From Paenibacillus sp. 32352 (lineage in GTDB: Bacteria; Bacillota; Bacilli; Paenibacillales; NBRC-103111): a stretch of DNA of 64,000 nt. Shown one piece after another: positions 26,019 through 34,830 of the stretch (the first letter of the stretch is position 1; the number at the start of each line of letters is the position of its first letter). The notes beneath the pieces were generated by a model. It saw only the letters and a list, made by a program, of their open reading frames with translations, was not told the DNA's origin and did no database searches. The position numbers were made by a program, and so were the translations under genes. The stretch spans positions 248,001-312,000 of the forward strand of contig NZ_MZNT01000005.1 of NCBI RefSeq assembly GCF_002042965.1. Reading direction: 5' to 3'.

Positions 26019-27512
26019 CTACCTCCTGTTCCCGCCGTGGAAGGCTAAGGTTTTGACCACTACCGGGATCATCATGCCTCCGATCGGCTCTCCCAGATCG
26101 ATATAATCGCCGTGCTCCACCGTTATTTGATCGATGCAGATGATATCGGGCCTTCCGCCGCTATGCCTGGCCAGAGATTGGCCCAGCGCCTTGGCGATAT
26201 CGTTCGCACAAATAACCGCCATGACCTTGCTCTCGGGAAAATACCGCTTATAGCCCTCCACAAGAAGTGCGGACAATCGCTGAAGGACTGCGTAGCTCCA
26301 GTGCTTCTGAGCGGGAAGAGCTACCGCGATGGAGGCTGATGCGGCGTCATTACGCTCATACAGGCTTGAAGCGGCAGCCATCGCATGATCGATAGGCTGC
26401 TCCAGCAGTCCGGGCCGATCCAAAGCTTCAGCCGCAAGTTCCAGCTTCACCACCGGCACGTTGCGTATCGGCAGCAGCTTATCATCCACATGAACGGTTG
26501 CCCCGCTAATCTCCGTGCTCTGCATACCAGCTCCAATCACGGTAGCCCTCACCGTTTCCTCGGCCTGGATCAACCGAAGCCCGGAGGCTTCCAAGCATTC
26601 CTTCATTGCATGAGCCAGCAGCGGGCCTATATCTCCGTGAACCGCAGTCTGCTCCAAAGTGAGGGGCTTCCGCAGAGCCATAAGTCTGCCCACACCGCCG
26701 GAGATCATCCATTCCTCCACCGGCGGAAGGACAGGAAGCGGGCGTCCGAGTACCAGCTTGAGCGTATCCTCCTTCATCGGCTCTTGCGTCATCGGGCACA
26801 GCAAGCCTTCCAGGAGAGTCTGGCACATGCCAGTGCATATTTGCTTCAGCAGCCCGTAGCTAACGGTTTGACCGGGTTCCAGCTGGAACCCGTTAGCGTC
26901 CAGCCATGGCTTCAAGGACCCGGATACAGCCGTAACGGTTCCTCTGCGATCCAGCTCGATTAAACGGCCCCCGACGTGAAAGGTCATCGTCCCTGCCAGG
27001 CGGCCTCTTTGAAAGATTGCCGCATTAGCCGTCCCGCCGCCGATATCGATATTCACGACGGCTCCGCGGGTATGCCTGGAGCGCTGCTCGGCACCCGCTC
27101 CCTTCCCCGCCAGCAGCCCCTCCAGATCAGGGCCTGCTGCAGCTACGACAAAATCGCCTGCACGCTCCGCGAGCAGATGGACGATTTGTCTTGCATTGGC
27201 TTTAGTAGCGGTCTCTCCAGTAATGATGACCGCTCCCGATTTCAGCTCACTTGCGCGTACTCCTGCCCGCGCATAGTCCTCAGCCAGCAGCTCCCCGATC
27301 CGTTCCGCATCGATCTCATCGGCGCTTATCAAAGGAGTGCCGTAGATGGGACTTGCATACAGCAGCTCTCTTTCGACGATATCATACCTCGGCAGGCTCA
27401 ACGCGCCGGAGGTTCGGGCCAGTCTCAGACGGCTGATAATCATCTTGGTCGTGCTTGTTCCGATATCGATTCCTACACTGGTGATCCAGTGCTCTCCGCT
27501 ACGGTTATCCAT
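26019..27512 (-). CDS. eutA: Ethanolamine ammonia-lyase reactivating factor
   Basis: A 497-residue EutA. It is an actin/Hsp70-fold ATPase that exchanges damaged cobalamin in the EutBC lyase. The phosphate-binding loops are visible: SVGIDIGTSTTKMIISRL near residue 12 and VNIDIGGGTANAAIF near residue 155; SGGVG near residue 270 is the third. It starts 5 bases after eutV stops. Its presence means the lyase is AdoCbl-dependent, though no adenosyltransferase (EutT/PduO) is encoded in the operon. Confidence 0.95.
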   Translation of the reverse strand: MDNRSGEHWITSVGIDIGTSTTKMIISRLRLARTSGALSLPRYDIVERELLYASPIYGTPLISADEIDAERIGELLAEDYARAGVRASELKSGAVIITGETATKANARQIVHLLAERAGDFVVAAAGPDLEGLLAGKGAGAEQRSRHTRGAVVNIDIGGGTANAAIFQRGRLAGTMTFHVGGRLIELDRRGTVTAVSGSLKPWLDANGFQLEPGQTVSYGLLKQICTGMCQTLLEGLLCPMTQEPMKEDTLKLVLGRPLPVLPPVEEWMISGGVGRLMALRKPLTLEQTAVHGDIGPLLAHAMKECLEASGLRLIQAEETVRATVIGAGMQSTEISGATVHVDDKLLPIRNVPVVKLELAAEALDRPGLLEQPIDHAMAAASSLYERNDAASASIAVALPAQKHWSYAVLQRLSALLVEGYKRYFPESKVMAVICANDIAKALGQSLARHSGGRPDIICIDQITVEHGDYIDLGEPIGGMMIPVVVKTLAFHGGNRR

Positions 27513-27516
27513 ACTC

Positions 27517-28116
27517 TCACCCGTTTCTCGCCGTCAGAAACCCAATCTCCGGGCCTTCCGCAAGCAGCTGCTCAGCGAGCTTGCCCAAGGAAATTCTTGC
27601 TGCCATACTGGCATCGCGCAGTCTACGGTAAGCTTCCTCCTCTTCCAGGGCGTAAGCTTTCATCAGCATGCCTTTGACCTTCTCTATACGTTTGCGGTCC
27701 TCAAGAGATTGCCTAAGCTCCTCCAAATCTTTTTTCAAGCCGTCAATGCGTTCCTTCTGGCTCAAGGCAATCTCTACCGCCGGGATCAAATCCTCCTCCG
27801 AGACCGGCTTGACGAGATATGCGGCCACTCCCGCGCTTTTGGCGTCCTGCACGAGCTCTCTCTGACTGTAAGCCGTCAGCAGCAGCACGGAGGTGTCCTG
27901 CATTTTGCGGATGATCCGGGAGGCCTTGATCCCGTTCATGACCGGCATCTTGACATCCATGATGACAAGATCGGGCTTCAGCCTGGCTACGAGCGCGACA
28001 GCCTCCTCGCCATTCTTCGCTTCCCCGGCCACCGCGTAGCCTTCCTCCTCGAGCATTTCGCGGATATCCATGCGAATAATCGGATCGTCGTCAACAACGA
28101 CAATGGTATGCTTCAT
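27517..28116 (-). CDS. eutV: ANTAR-domain response regulator (antiterminator)
   Basis: A 199-residue response regulator. Receiver domain at residues 1-120 (VVVDDDPIIRMD, phosphoacceptor Asp in LVIMDVKMPVMNG, TAYSQRELV, VKPVSEED), a coiled-coil linker, then a C-terminal ANTAR RNA-binding domain (about 135-190: RIEKVKGMLMKAYALEEEEAYRRLRDASM). When phosphorylated by EutW it binds paired hexaloop hairpins in leader RNA and prevents termination. A leader of this kind is found upstream of eutL (35530-35606). Confidence 0.95.
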   Translation of the reverse strand: MKHTIVVVDDDPIIRMDIREMLEEEGYAVAGEAKNGEEAVALVARLKPDLVIMDVKMPVMNGIKASRIIRKMQDTSVLLLTAYSQRELVQDAKSAGVAAYLVKPVSEEDLIPAVEIALSQKERIDGLKKDLEELRQSLEDRKRIEKVKGMLMKAYALEEEEAYRRLRDASMAARISLGKLAEQLLAEGPEIGFLTARNG

Positions 28117-28133
28117 AGCTGCAGCCCTCCCAA

Positions 28134-29528
28134 CTATGCTTTCGCAAGCGAAAATGTAAGCTGAACCTCCGTACCGCTCCCGTCTGACGTTATGCTCATC
28201 ATGCCGCCGAGATTTTCGTTGACGAGCGTCTCCGTTATTTTGAGACCCAAATGTCCCTTCGGGTCGGTCTGCTTCTCCGAACGGATGCCGACTCCGTTGT
28301 CAGCCACCCTTACGGTCACAATCTGACCGCTGCGCCGAAGAGCGATATCGATCTCCCCGCTCTCTCTGTCGGCGAAGGCATGCACCACGCAGTTTTGTAT
28401 GAGCTCATTGACGACCAGAGCAAGAGTTGTCGCCATATCCGAGGGCAGCGTCAGTTCATCACCACATAGGTGGACGCGGATGCTTTGATCCGGCTTCGCC
28501 GTTGAGGAGACGATATTTTTGGCGATCCGGTCCACCACATCGATGAAGCGAATCGTATCCAGTCCGTCAAAGGCAAGCATTTCATGAATAATAGCGATGC
28601 TGTTGATCCGGTTTATGCTGTCGCGATACACGGTCTTCACTTCGTCCAGCTTCGTTCTGCGCATTTGCAGGCGGAGAAGGCTCGAGACCGTCTGCAGATT
28701 ATTCTTCACCCTATGGTGGATTTCCTTAATGACGGCGGATTTCATCATAAGCTGCTTATCCTTCTCTCTCAAATCCGAGACGTCCCGAATCAGCATCAGA
28801 CCTCCGACCACTCGTTGTCCCTTATAGATGGATACCGCCTTTAGCTCGAAAGCCGTCGGTCCAAGCTGAATGTCTTCATGAAAAATCCCCCTATGTCCAA
28901 CCACTGATCGGCTTCCCAAACGGTCGTAAAAAAGCTCTGCCAGCGTCTTTCCCTGCAGCAAGCCTGCGTGACCGATCTCCCTCAGCATGAGGACGGCCCT
29001 CGGATTCGTATAGGTAACCCGCTCCATCTCATCAAACAAAATGATGCCTTCATGCATCAGCATCGGCATGCTGCCTTCGGACATGGCCATCTTAAGGAGC
29101 GTCTCGCTCAGCTGCTCCGTCGTCTCCATCAGATGCTCCACGTGCTTTTCCTGCTCCAGTCTCTCGGAGATGTCCTGCTCCATAATCAAGGCACCTATCA
29201 CTCTTCCTTCGGCTTGGGCCCGAATAGGGACCACATGCTGCTGCATCGCAATATGCTCCTGCGAGATGCCCCGCGAGCCGATGACCGGCTGGCCGGAAAG
29301 CAGGCAGTACATGACGGCAGGCTCGTTATGCGCATAGGCCAGCTGGCCGATCACCGACGTCTTGTACAAGGAAGGAGCGGTGGCAGGATGCGCCTGCGCG
29401 ACAACGAGCGCCGTCCCTGCATCAGGCAGCGGGCAATCGATGAATACATCGGATTGCGAAACATCGGCGATGAGCTGCAAGTGGCGGGCCATATCCTCGA
29501 TAACCGCCGTTTCTTCCAGGCTTAACAA
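28134..29528 (-). CDS. eutW: Ethanolamine-sensing histidine kinase
   Basis: A 464-residue soluble kinase. N-terminal sensor (VFIDCPLP, about residues 27-34), a central PAS-like domain (FDEMERVTYTNPRAVLML), a HisKA_2 phosphoacceptor motif IHHRVKNNLQTVSSLLRLQ (His near residue 275) and an ATPase domain (NELIQNCVVHAF, RVADNGVGI). It partners EutV. The open frame extends to 29576, but AAGGAG lies 6 bases before a TTG at 29528 and the family N-terminus begins about there, so I chose TTG. Confidence 0.92.
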   Translation of the reverse strand: MLSLEETAVIEDMARHLQLIADVSQSDVFIDCPLPDAGTALVVAQAHPATAPSLYKTSVIGQLAYAHNEPAVMYCLLSGQPVIGSRGISQEHIAMQQHVVPIRAQAEGRVIGALIMEQDISERLEQEKHVEHLMETTEQLSETLLKMAMSEGSMPMLMHEGIILFDEMERVTYTNPRAVLMLREIGHAGLLQGKTLAELFYDRLGSRSVVGHRGIFHEDIQLGPTAFELKAVSIYKGQRVVGGLMLIRDVSDLREKDKQLMMKSAVIKEIHHRVKNNLQTVSSLLRLQMRRTKLDEVKTVYRDSINRINSIAIIHEMLAFDGLDTIRFIDVVDRIAKNIVSSTAKPDQSIRVHLCGDELTLPSDMATTLALVVNELIQNCVVHAFADRESGEIDIALRRSGQIVTVRVADNGVGIRSEKQTDPKGHLGLKITETLVNENLGGMMSITSDGSGTEVQLTFSLAKA

Positions 29529-29671
29529 GGTGCGCTCCTTACACATTGCTGTGATTGATATCATCGGGAATCCCACATCGCTTTCATGATTTGTGATCCA
29601 ATGACTCCATTGTCACATAATGGAACATTTTAGGAAGACATCCCCTTGGAAAAGCCTTCTTCGTTTTCCGG

Positions 29672-30124
29672 CTATATTTCCCCTGACGGATTCACGAACG
29701 GCATCAGCCTGTTCCTCAACGCTTCGATTCCCTCGCCGGTAGCAGATGAGGTCAAGAAAATATCCCCTTCAGGCAAGGATTGCCGAAGGAGGGCTACCGC
29801 CTTAGCCGAATCCGCTTGCGGATGATCCGTCTTCGTGACGGCTCCTAGCGCCGGTATCGGGAAGCCCCCGGCAAATCCGGGAGGCAAGTAGCTGCGCGTT
29901 CGCGTCGCATCCTGAATCAGCAGGATCGCCGCGGCCTGATGGGAGGTAGCCATTAACGATCGGTAATACATCGGGTTCTCGCTGTATTCTCCGGGCGTAT
30001 CGATGATCCATTCCCGATAAACCAGGCTTTGCGTCTTGACAGCCGGCCCGCTCTCGCCGAACAGCGCTTTGACCAGGGTCGATTTTCCGGCTCCGACAGC
30101 ACCGATGATCATCACTTTTTTCAT
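29672..30124 (-). CDS. eutP: EutP-type small GTPase of the ethanolamine operon
   Basis: A 150-residue P-loop protein. Walker A GAVGAGKST (residues 8-16), DTPGEY (G3), TKTD (G4, about residue 107) and TSSATGEG (G5) are all intact. EutP proteins are GTPases or acetate-kinase-like in eut/pdu operons; exact role is unsettled. It begins 4 bases after eutS stops. About 140 bases separate it from the chosen eutW start. Confidence 0.93.
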   Translation of the reverse strand: MKKVMIIGAVGAGKSTLVKALFGESGPAVKTQSLVYREWIIDTPGEYSENPMYYRSLMATSHQAAAILLIQDATRTRSYLPPGFAGGFPIPALGAVTKTDHPQADSAKAVALLRQSLPEGDIFLTSSATGEGIEALRNRLMPFVNPSGEI

Positions 30125-30128
30125 CGCT

Positions 30129-30470
30129 TTACGACCTCGTCAGCGGAGCGATGGAAAATTGCAGCTTTTCCTGCAAAAAGCCGTTGACCGCCACCACGGC
30201 CATTTCTACCGCCGCTACATCCCCGACAATCACTAGCGAGCCTGTAAAACGGTCCAGATACCCGATATCCACATTGGCGGCCTTCGTCGCAATATCGGCG
30301 GCGATAATGGCCGTTTCCGTCGGTGTCAGGGTCAATATCCCTAAGGCATTCGCCTTTTCAATCCCAAGCTTCGTATATAATACCGGGTCGGGGTTGGCAA
30401 TGACATGAGCCAACGTAAGCTGCTTGCCCGGTACGTATTCCTGTATAACCCGCTGCTTCGGCTGCTCCAT
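30129..30470 (-). CDS. eutS: BMC shell hexamer with permuted domain
   Basis: A 113-residue shell protein of the EutS/PduU type. It begins with the characteristic VIQEYVPGKQLTLAHVIANP, a circularly permuted N-terminal extension that forms a small beta-barrel over the hexamer pore, followed by the BMC fold (GILTLTPTETAIIAADIATKAANVDIGYLDRFTGSLVIVGDV, quoted core ADIATKAANVDIGYLDRF). AAGGAGG precedes ATG 30470. Confidence 0.95.
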   Translation of the reverse strand: MEQPKQRVIQEYVPGKQLTLAHVIANPDPVLYTKLGIEKANALGILTLTPTETAIIAADIATKAANVDIGYLDRFTGSLVIVGDVAAVEMAVVAVNGFLQEKLQFSIAPLTRS

Positions 30471-30481
30471 GTCCGTCCTCC

Positions 30482-30760
30482 TTACTCGGCGTCTTCCGTC
30501 ACCTCGAAGCTGTCCACAATCCCCACAATCATGGCGTCTATCGGCACCATTTTGCCGCTGAACAACACTCTGGCAGGACTGCCTCTAGACACAATGACCT
30601 TCTCGCCGACGCCGGCTCCAATCCGGTCAGCGGCAATAACCGTCTGTCCGGACTCCATTTCCTTAAAGTCGATCGGCTGAACGACCATCAGCTTCAAATT
30701 GTCCATTCCTTCTTCCTTCTGCGTAGCCCATACGCTGCCGATCACCCTGCCAAGAAACAC
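30482..30760 (-). CDS. eutN: BMC shell vertex pentamer
   Basis: A 92-residue EutN/CcmL family protein that forms pentamers capping the polyhedral shell vertices. Typical start MFLGRVIGSVWAT, then KLMVVQPID, AADRIGAGVGEKVIV and PIDAMIVGIVD. Start is GTG 30760 with a GGGGGGAG box. It follows the conserved eut protein by 11 bases. Confidence 0.95.
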   Translation of the reverse strand: MFLGRVIGSVWATQKEEGMDNLKLMVVQPIDFKEMESGQTVIAADRIGAGVGEKVIVSRGSPARVLFSGKMVPIDAMIVGIVDSFEVTEDAE

Positions 30761-30771
30761 CCGGCTCCCCC

Positions 30772-31659
30772 CTATCCTTGATCCGCATACTGCAGCAACA
30801 CCCCTGCTGCCTTCAGCACATCACCCGCCAGCGGGGATATCAGGGTTCTCCTGCTGATCACAATCCGGGACGCCGAGCCATCCCTAGCAAGCTGCTGAAC
30901 CCAATCCGCAGTTATCAACCGCCCTTCAAAAACGACGGAACCGTCAGATGCGGCTTCATTGCCGGCCCCCTCTCGACCGTCCACTTTTTTGGCCGAAACG
31001 GCCGTCTGATGCGAATCGGCAGATGACGCCGCCATGCCCTTGTTCCCGGACAGCTTCGTACATCGGCTTACGACCTGCTCGGCAAGCTGCTTTTGCGGGG
31101 CAAACTCCGCCCCCAGCACCTGGAGCTCGGACTTATATTTCTCGAACAATGCCTGATAGGGCTTAGGCAGCGTTATGGTTTGCAGGGTGCGCCGGTCCGC
31201 CCTCTTAATGCCGGGCGCATCATCCCCGATGAGGACGAATTTGTTCAGTAGGAGAGCGGATAAGATCAGCTCGGATTTCACCGTACCTTTCAGCCCCGCT
31301 GCGGCTCTTCCTGCATTATCAAGATCAATTTCCGGGATGACGATGCCGTCATATTCCAGCGGTACCTCCAAGGGGGCGGGAGCGAATTCGTCCGCAGCAA
31401 TAATTTTGCCGGCTCCCCCACACTCAATTTTATGCAGGCCAAGCCAGGATGAAGTCTCCCCGTCCAAAAATAAAATATCATGGCAGATCCCATGCCGGGC
31501 CAGCATAATAAAATGATCCGTAAACGCCTCGTGCGCCGTGCTGTCGCAAAAGACGTACAGCACCTTTCTCCGCTCAACGGCCTCCTCCCGCATCGATTGC
31601 AAAATGTCCCGGATGATCGACTCGACCGTTTGCTTCAGCTCCGCCCGCATTTTAGTCAC
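30772..31659 (-). CDS. Conserved ethanolamine-operon protein (TIGR02536-like)
   Basis: A 295-residue protein found in Firmicutes eut operons between pduL and eutN and annotated only as an ethanolamine utilisation protein or flavoprotein-like protein. Features: an N-terminal helix (MRAELKQTVESIIRDILQSM) of encapsulation-peptide character, a Rossmann-like part (KVLYVFCDSTAHEAF to LILSALLLNKFVLIGDD, about residues 33-145), a polar low-complexity linker (about 215-245), and a C-terminal segment FEGRLITADWVQQL. Its ATG overlaps the pduL stop (ATGA), so they are co-translated. Biochemical function unknown to me. Confidence 0.8.
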   Translation of the reverse strand: MTKMRAELKQTVESIIRDILQSMREEAVERRKVLYVFCDSTAHEAFTDHFIMLARHGICHDILFLDGETSSWLGLHKIECGGAGKIIAADEFAPAPLEVPLEYDGIVIPEIDLDNAGRAAAGLKGTVKSELILSALLLNKFVLIGDDAPGIKRADRRTLQTITLPKPYQALFEKYKSELQVLGAEFAPQKQLAEQVVSRCTKLSGNKGMAASSADSHQTAVSAKKVDGREGAGNEAASDGSVVFEGRLITADWVQQLARDGSASRIVISRRTLISPLAGDVLKAAGVLLQYADQG

Positions 31660-32441
31660 CTCCTAATGGCGTGCGTTATTTCCCCGTTGCGGCCTACGTA
31701 TCTGACGTACTGCCCGGTTTCCAGCTCCGCAGCATTCGCTTCATCCGTATCCAGATGCAGCTCCAGCGAGAACCGTTCGTGGATTCGAACGACCACATCG
31801 GTAAACAGAAGCGGACGTTCCCCTGCCGTTGCAACCATCAGCCGGTCTCCCTGCACCACCTGAAACCGGTTGGCGTCTTCCATCGACATATGGACATGGT
31901 TTTTGGCTACAATCAATCCTTCCGGCAGCATCACCATCTGCTTCGGACCGATCAAAGCGATCCCCGGAGTGTTCCCCAGGTGTCCTGACAGACGAACTGG
32001 CGGTTGAATACCGAGCAAATAACCATCGGTCCGCGAGATTTCCACCTGCGATGCACCGCGTGAAGGTCCTAGTACGCGAACCTGCGGAATCACCCCTTTA
32101 GGTCCGGCCAGGGTTACGGTTTCCCGTGCGGCAAATTGGCCTGACTGAGACAGCTCTCTTAGAGGGTTTAACCGATACCCGCTGCCGAATAGCAGCTCGA
32201 CATGCTCCTCTGACAAATGGACGTGACGATTGGATACCCCGACGGGGATACGGAGGTCCGCTTTCAGATCATCAGACGTGCTGAAGCTTTGTGCGGATGA
32301 GACCCTTTCCAGCGGGATCCCCCTGCTTTTCAAAAAATCCGCCGCAGCGGGAGTCAGCTTATCCTCCGGATTCACACGGAACGGATTCGGGATTCCTTTA
32401 GCGAGCAGGGCGCGCAGACGGGATTCCGTTATGAGCGACAT
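31656..32441 (-). CDS. pduL: Phosphate acyltransferase PduL (compartment phosphotransacetylase)
   Basis: A 261-residue PduL. It converts acetyl-CoA plus phosphate to acetyl phosphate and CoA inside the microcompartment, regenerating CoA for EutE. Zinc-binding and catalytic motifs are visible: VGVSNRHVHLSEEHV (about residues 66-80) and AKNHVHMSMEDA (about 181-192), and both halves of the duplicated beta-barrel are present. Residues 1-60 precede the domain; the first ~16 (SLITESRLRALLAKG) look like an encapsulation helix. It replaces the EutD enzyme of enterobacterial operons. Starts 5 bases after eutM. Confidence 0.95.
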   Translation of the reverse strand: MSLITESRLRALLAKGIPNPFRVNPEDKLTPAAADFLKSRGIPLERVSSAQSFSTSDDLKADLRIPVGVSNRHVHLSEEHVELLFGSGYRLNPLRELSQSGQFAARETVTLAGPKGVIPQVRVLGPSRGASQVEISRTDGYLLGIQPPVRLSGHLGNTPGIALIGPKQMVMLPEGLIVAKNHVHMSMEDANRFQVVQGDRLMVATAGERPLLFTDVVVRIHERFSLELHLDTDEANAAELETGQYVRYVGRNGEITHAIRR

Positions 32442-32446
32442 AGGCC

Positions 32447-32734
32447 TTATCCTTCAAGCTTCGGCAGAATAAATTCAATATCGGAATGCGGGCGCGGGAT
32501 GACATGCACTGAGACGAGCTCTCCGACCTTCTCCGCAGCAGCAGCGCCCGCATCCGTCGCCGCCTTCACTGCTCCTACGTCCCCGCGTACCATGACGGTT
32601 ACAAGTCCCCCGCCGACATGCACCTTGCCGATCAGCTTCACATTCGCTGCCTTCACCATAGCGTCAGCCGCTTCAATCGAGCCTACCAATCCTTTGGTTT
32701 CCACCATTCCGAGTGCCGCCAATTCTCCTGCCAT
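32447..32734 (-). CDS. eutM: BMC shell hexamer, EutM type
   Basis: A 95-residue single BMC-domain protein that forms the flat hexagonal tiles of the shell. [25 protein letters not shown] and [19 protein letters not shown] (quoted cores [27 protein letters not shown]) and HVIPRPH are canonical. AAGGAGG precedes ATG 32734. The gap to eutE (82 bases) shows no terminator or leader. Confidence 0.95.
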   Translation of the reverse strand: MAGELAALGMVETKGLVGSIEAADAMVKAANVKLIGKVHVGGGLVTVMVRGDVGAVKAATDAGAAAAEKVGELVSVHVIPRPHSDIEFILPKLEG

Positions 32735-32816
32735 TGGGAATGTCCTCCTTTAATTTTTGGGATGATTGTATAAGAGAGTTTCAAAATCACTGTTAGAACG
32801 CGCAAATGATACTGAT

Positions 32817-34313
32817 TCAATGAAGCTGCATTTCGGCCAGCACGCTCTTGACCAGCTGCATGACCTCCTCGCGCGTGATCCCCGGCTTGCCCCGGGCTTG
32901 AACTGCCTCCACCGCATGCTCTATTGGATCGGGCGCGTCTATCTCCGCTGGAACGGAGGGCTCCATCTCACGCAGGCCGAATGCGAGCCGCTTGATATTC
33001 AGCAAATGCTGCGGACCGATATTGTCCGAAGTAATGTTATTCCCGAACGAACCGCAGCCGAGCGTCAAGGATGGCAGAATTCCCGTCGTAGCCCCGATGC
33101 CTCCGAAGGTCGTTCCGGTATTGACGACAATGCGGGACGCCGGCTTTTCAAGCCCGAAAGCCTCAATGACCGCCTCCTCCTCGCAATGAATGCCGAGCGT
33201 ATGGCCAAGCCCTCCCAGCTCCAGCAGCTCGATACATCTTCGGCAGCCTTCGCGCCAATCGTTCACTGTGTACAGCGCCAGCAGCGGGCTTAGCTTCTCC
33301 ATCGAAAAAGGATGCTCATGCCCTACAGCCGTTTCCTCAGCGATGAGCACTCGAGCGTCCGACGGAACGGAAATTCCCACCATACCGGCAATGATCTGCG
33401 GTGATCTGCCGACAATTTTCGGATTCAAGCCTTTGCCGACCATCAGAACCGACTCGATGTTCTGCTTCTCCTGTTCATTCAGAAAATAAGCCCCCTGGCG
33501 CTTTAACTCCTGAATCAAGGAAGGCTTAACCGCCATATCCACTACCAGCGCCTGCTCCGAAGCACAGATGGTGCCGTAGTCAAAGGTTTTGCTCTGCAGG
33601 ATTTGCCTTACCGCTTTCGGTATATCGGCACTCGAGTGAATGTATACGGGAACATTGCCCGGACCGACTCCGTAGGCCGGCTTGCCTGAGCTGTAAGCTG
33701 CCTTGACCATGCCCGTACCGCCCGTGGCGAGAATGACATCAGTCAGCTTATGCCTCATCAGCTCTGTGCTTGCTTCCAGCGTCGGTTGGGTGAGACAGCG
33801 TATAATTCCGTCCGGAGCGCCTGCTTCCAGAGCGGCCTGCTGCATAAGCTTTGCCGCTTCCAGCGAGCAGCGAAGCGCAGACGGGTGGGGGCTGATGACA
33901 ATCGCGTTGCGCGATTTGACGGAAATCATACATTTGAAAAGCACGGTCGAGGTCGGATTAGTCGAGGGAATGATCGCAGCTACTACACCGACCGGCTGGG
34001 CAATCTCCCAGACTCTATGTTGCTCGTCTTTTCGAATGATCCCAACCGTCCGCATATCCTTGATGGCTCCATAAACATCGGCTGCTACAAACCGGTTCTT
34101 CGCCGCCTTATCAGCCCGGTTGCCGAAGCCCGTCTCTTCGACAGCCAGAGCTCCAAGCCGTTCCGCCTCCCGATCGGCTGCCTTAGCCATTGCGGCTACG
34201 ATAGCATCAATTTGCGTTTGAGACATGGACTCGAGCAGCCGTTGGGCAGCTTTTGCCTCGTGGAGCAAGGTCCGTACCTCCTGAATCGACTGCAAATCTG
34301 GGTCAAGCTTCAT
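32817..34313 (-). CDS. eutE: CoA-acylating acetaldehyde dehydrogenase
   Basis: A 498-residue aldehyde dehydrogenase of the EutE/PduP type. It oxidises acetaldehyde to acetyl-CoA with NAD+. Cofactor region VGVVAAIIPSTNPTS (about residue 107), GGTGMVKAAY and the catalytic Cys in FDYGTICASEQA (about residue 270) are intact. The first 30 residues resemble the shell-targeting helix found in the family. ATG 34313 has GGAGGAG 8 bases upstream; an ATG at 34334 overlapping the previous gene is less likely. Confidence 0.95.
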   Translation of the reverse strand: MKLDPDLQSIQEVRTLLHEAKAAQRLLESMSQTQIDAIVAAMAKAADREAERLGALAVEETGFGNRADKAAKNRFVAADVYGAIKDMRTVGIIRKDEQHRVWEIAQPVGVVAAIIPSTNPTSTVLFKCMISVKSRNAIVISPHPSALRCSLEAAKLMQQAALEAGAPDGIIRCLTQPTLEASTELMRHKLTDVILATGGTGMVKAAYSSGKPAYGVGPGNVPVYIHSSADIPKAVRQILQSKTFDYGTICASEQALVVDMAVKPSLIQELKRQGAYFLNEQEKQNIESVLMVGKGLNPKIVGRSPQIIAGMVGISVPSDARVLIAEETAVGHEHPFSMEKLSPLLALYTVNDWREGCRRCIELLELGGLGHTLGIHCEEEAVIEAFGLEKPASRIVVNTGTTFGGIGATTGILPSLTLGCGSFGNNITSDNIGPQHLLNIKRLAFGLREMEPSVPAEIDAPDPIEHAVEAVQARGKPGITREEVMQLVKSVLAEMQLH

Positions 34314-34330
34314 CCCGCGTTCTCCTCCCA

Positions 34331-34813
34331 TCATTCTTTAGGCTCTGAGAGTAGACGGATTAAATCGGCTTTATTGGCCGAGCTGATCTCCCTGCCTGCC
34401 AGCGGAAAGCCCGGTGTATGGCGGGCCAACTCCCGAAGCTCCTGAACGGAAAGCTTGCTTAACTCCTTTTCCTTCAGCGACAAGGGCTCACTCTCGCTTC
34501 CTTCCGTCTTCCTGTCCGAAAGAAGCTTCTCCAGCATGAGGGAAACCGATCCATCCGGTCTCGGAATGACATGAGCGGATAGAAGCTGCCCTACTCTTCT
34601 CGCTTCCGCTTCACCTGCCTCTACGGCAGCCTTCACCGAGGCCACATCCCCCCATAGGTATACCGTGACAATCCCGGCATCCGCCTTCTCATAGGCCGCA
34701 ACCTGAACGTCCGCAGTTTTGGCCGCTGCATCCGCCGCCGCTATTAATGCAGGAACACCTAAGGTCTCGATCATGCCCAAGGCGAATCGATTAGGCTTCG
34801 ACTGAGTGCTCAC
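34331..34813 (-). CDS. eutK: EutK-like BMC shell protein with Rho_N/SAP-like C-terminal domain
   Basis: A 160-residue shell protein. Residues 7-95 are a BMC domain (LGMIETLGVPALIAAADAAAK, YLWGDVASVKAAVEAG, HVIPRPDG). After a charged linker (about 96-112) comes a C-terminal tail of about 48 residues, KLSVQELRELARHT, then GREISSANKADLIRLL, whose helix-extended loop-helix pattern resembles Rho_N/SAP nucleic-acid-binding domains. Enterobacterial EutK also has a C-terminal nucleic-acid-binding-like domain, but of winged-helix type, so this would be a different solution at the same place. Lies 18 bases after eutL. Confidence 0.85.
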   Translation of the reverse strand: MSTQSKPNRFALGMIETLGVPALIAAADAAAKTADVQVAAYEKADAGIVTVYLWGDVASVKAAVEAGEAEARRVGQLLSAHVIPRPDGSVSLMLEKLLSDRKTEGSESEPLSLKEKELSKLSVQELRELARHTPGFPLAGREISSANKADLIRLLSEPKE

Positions 34814-34830
34814 GCTTGATCACCTGCTCC

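Noticed and set aside
24911..26056. 381-residue open frame antisense to eutB
   Set aside because: Mirror frame of a strongly coding gene with high GC third positions; no family resemblance and eutB is certain.
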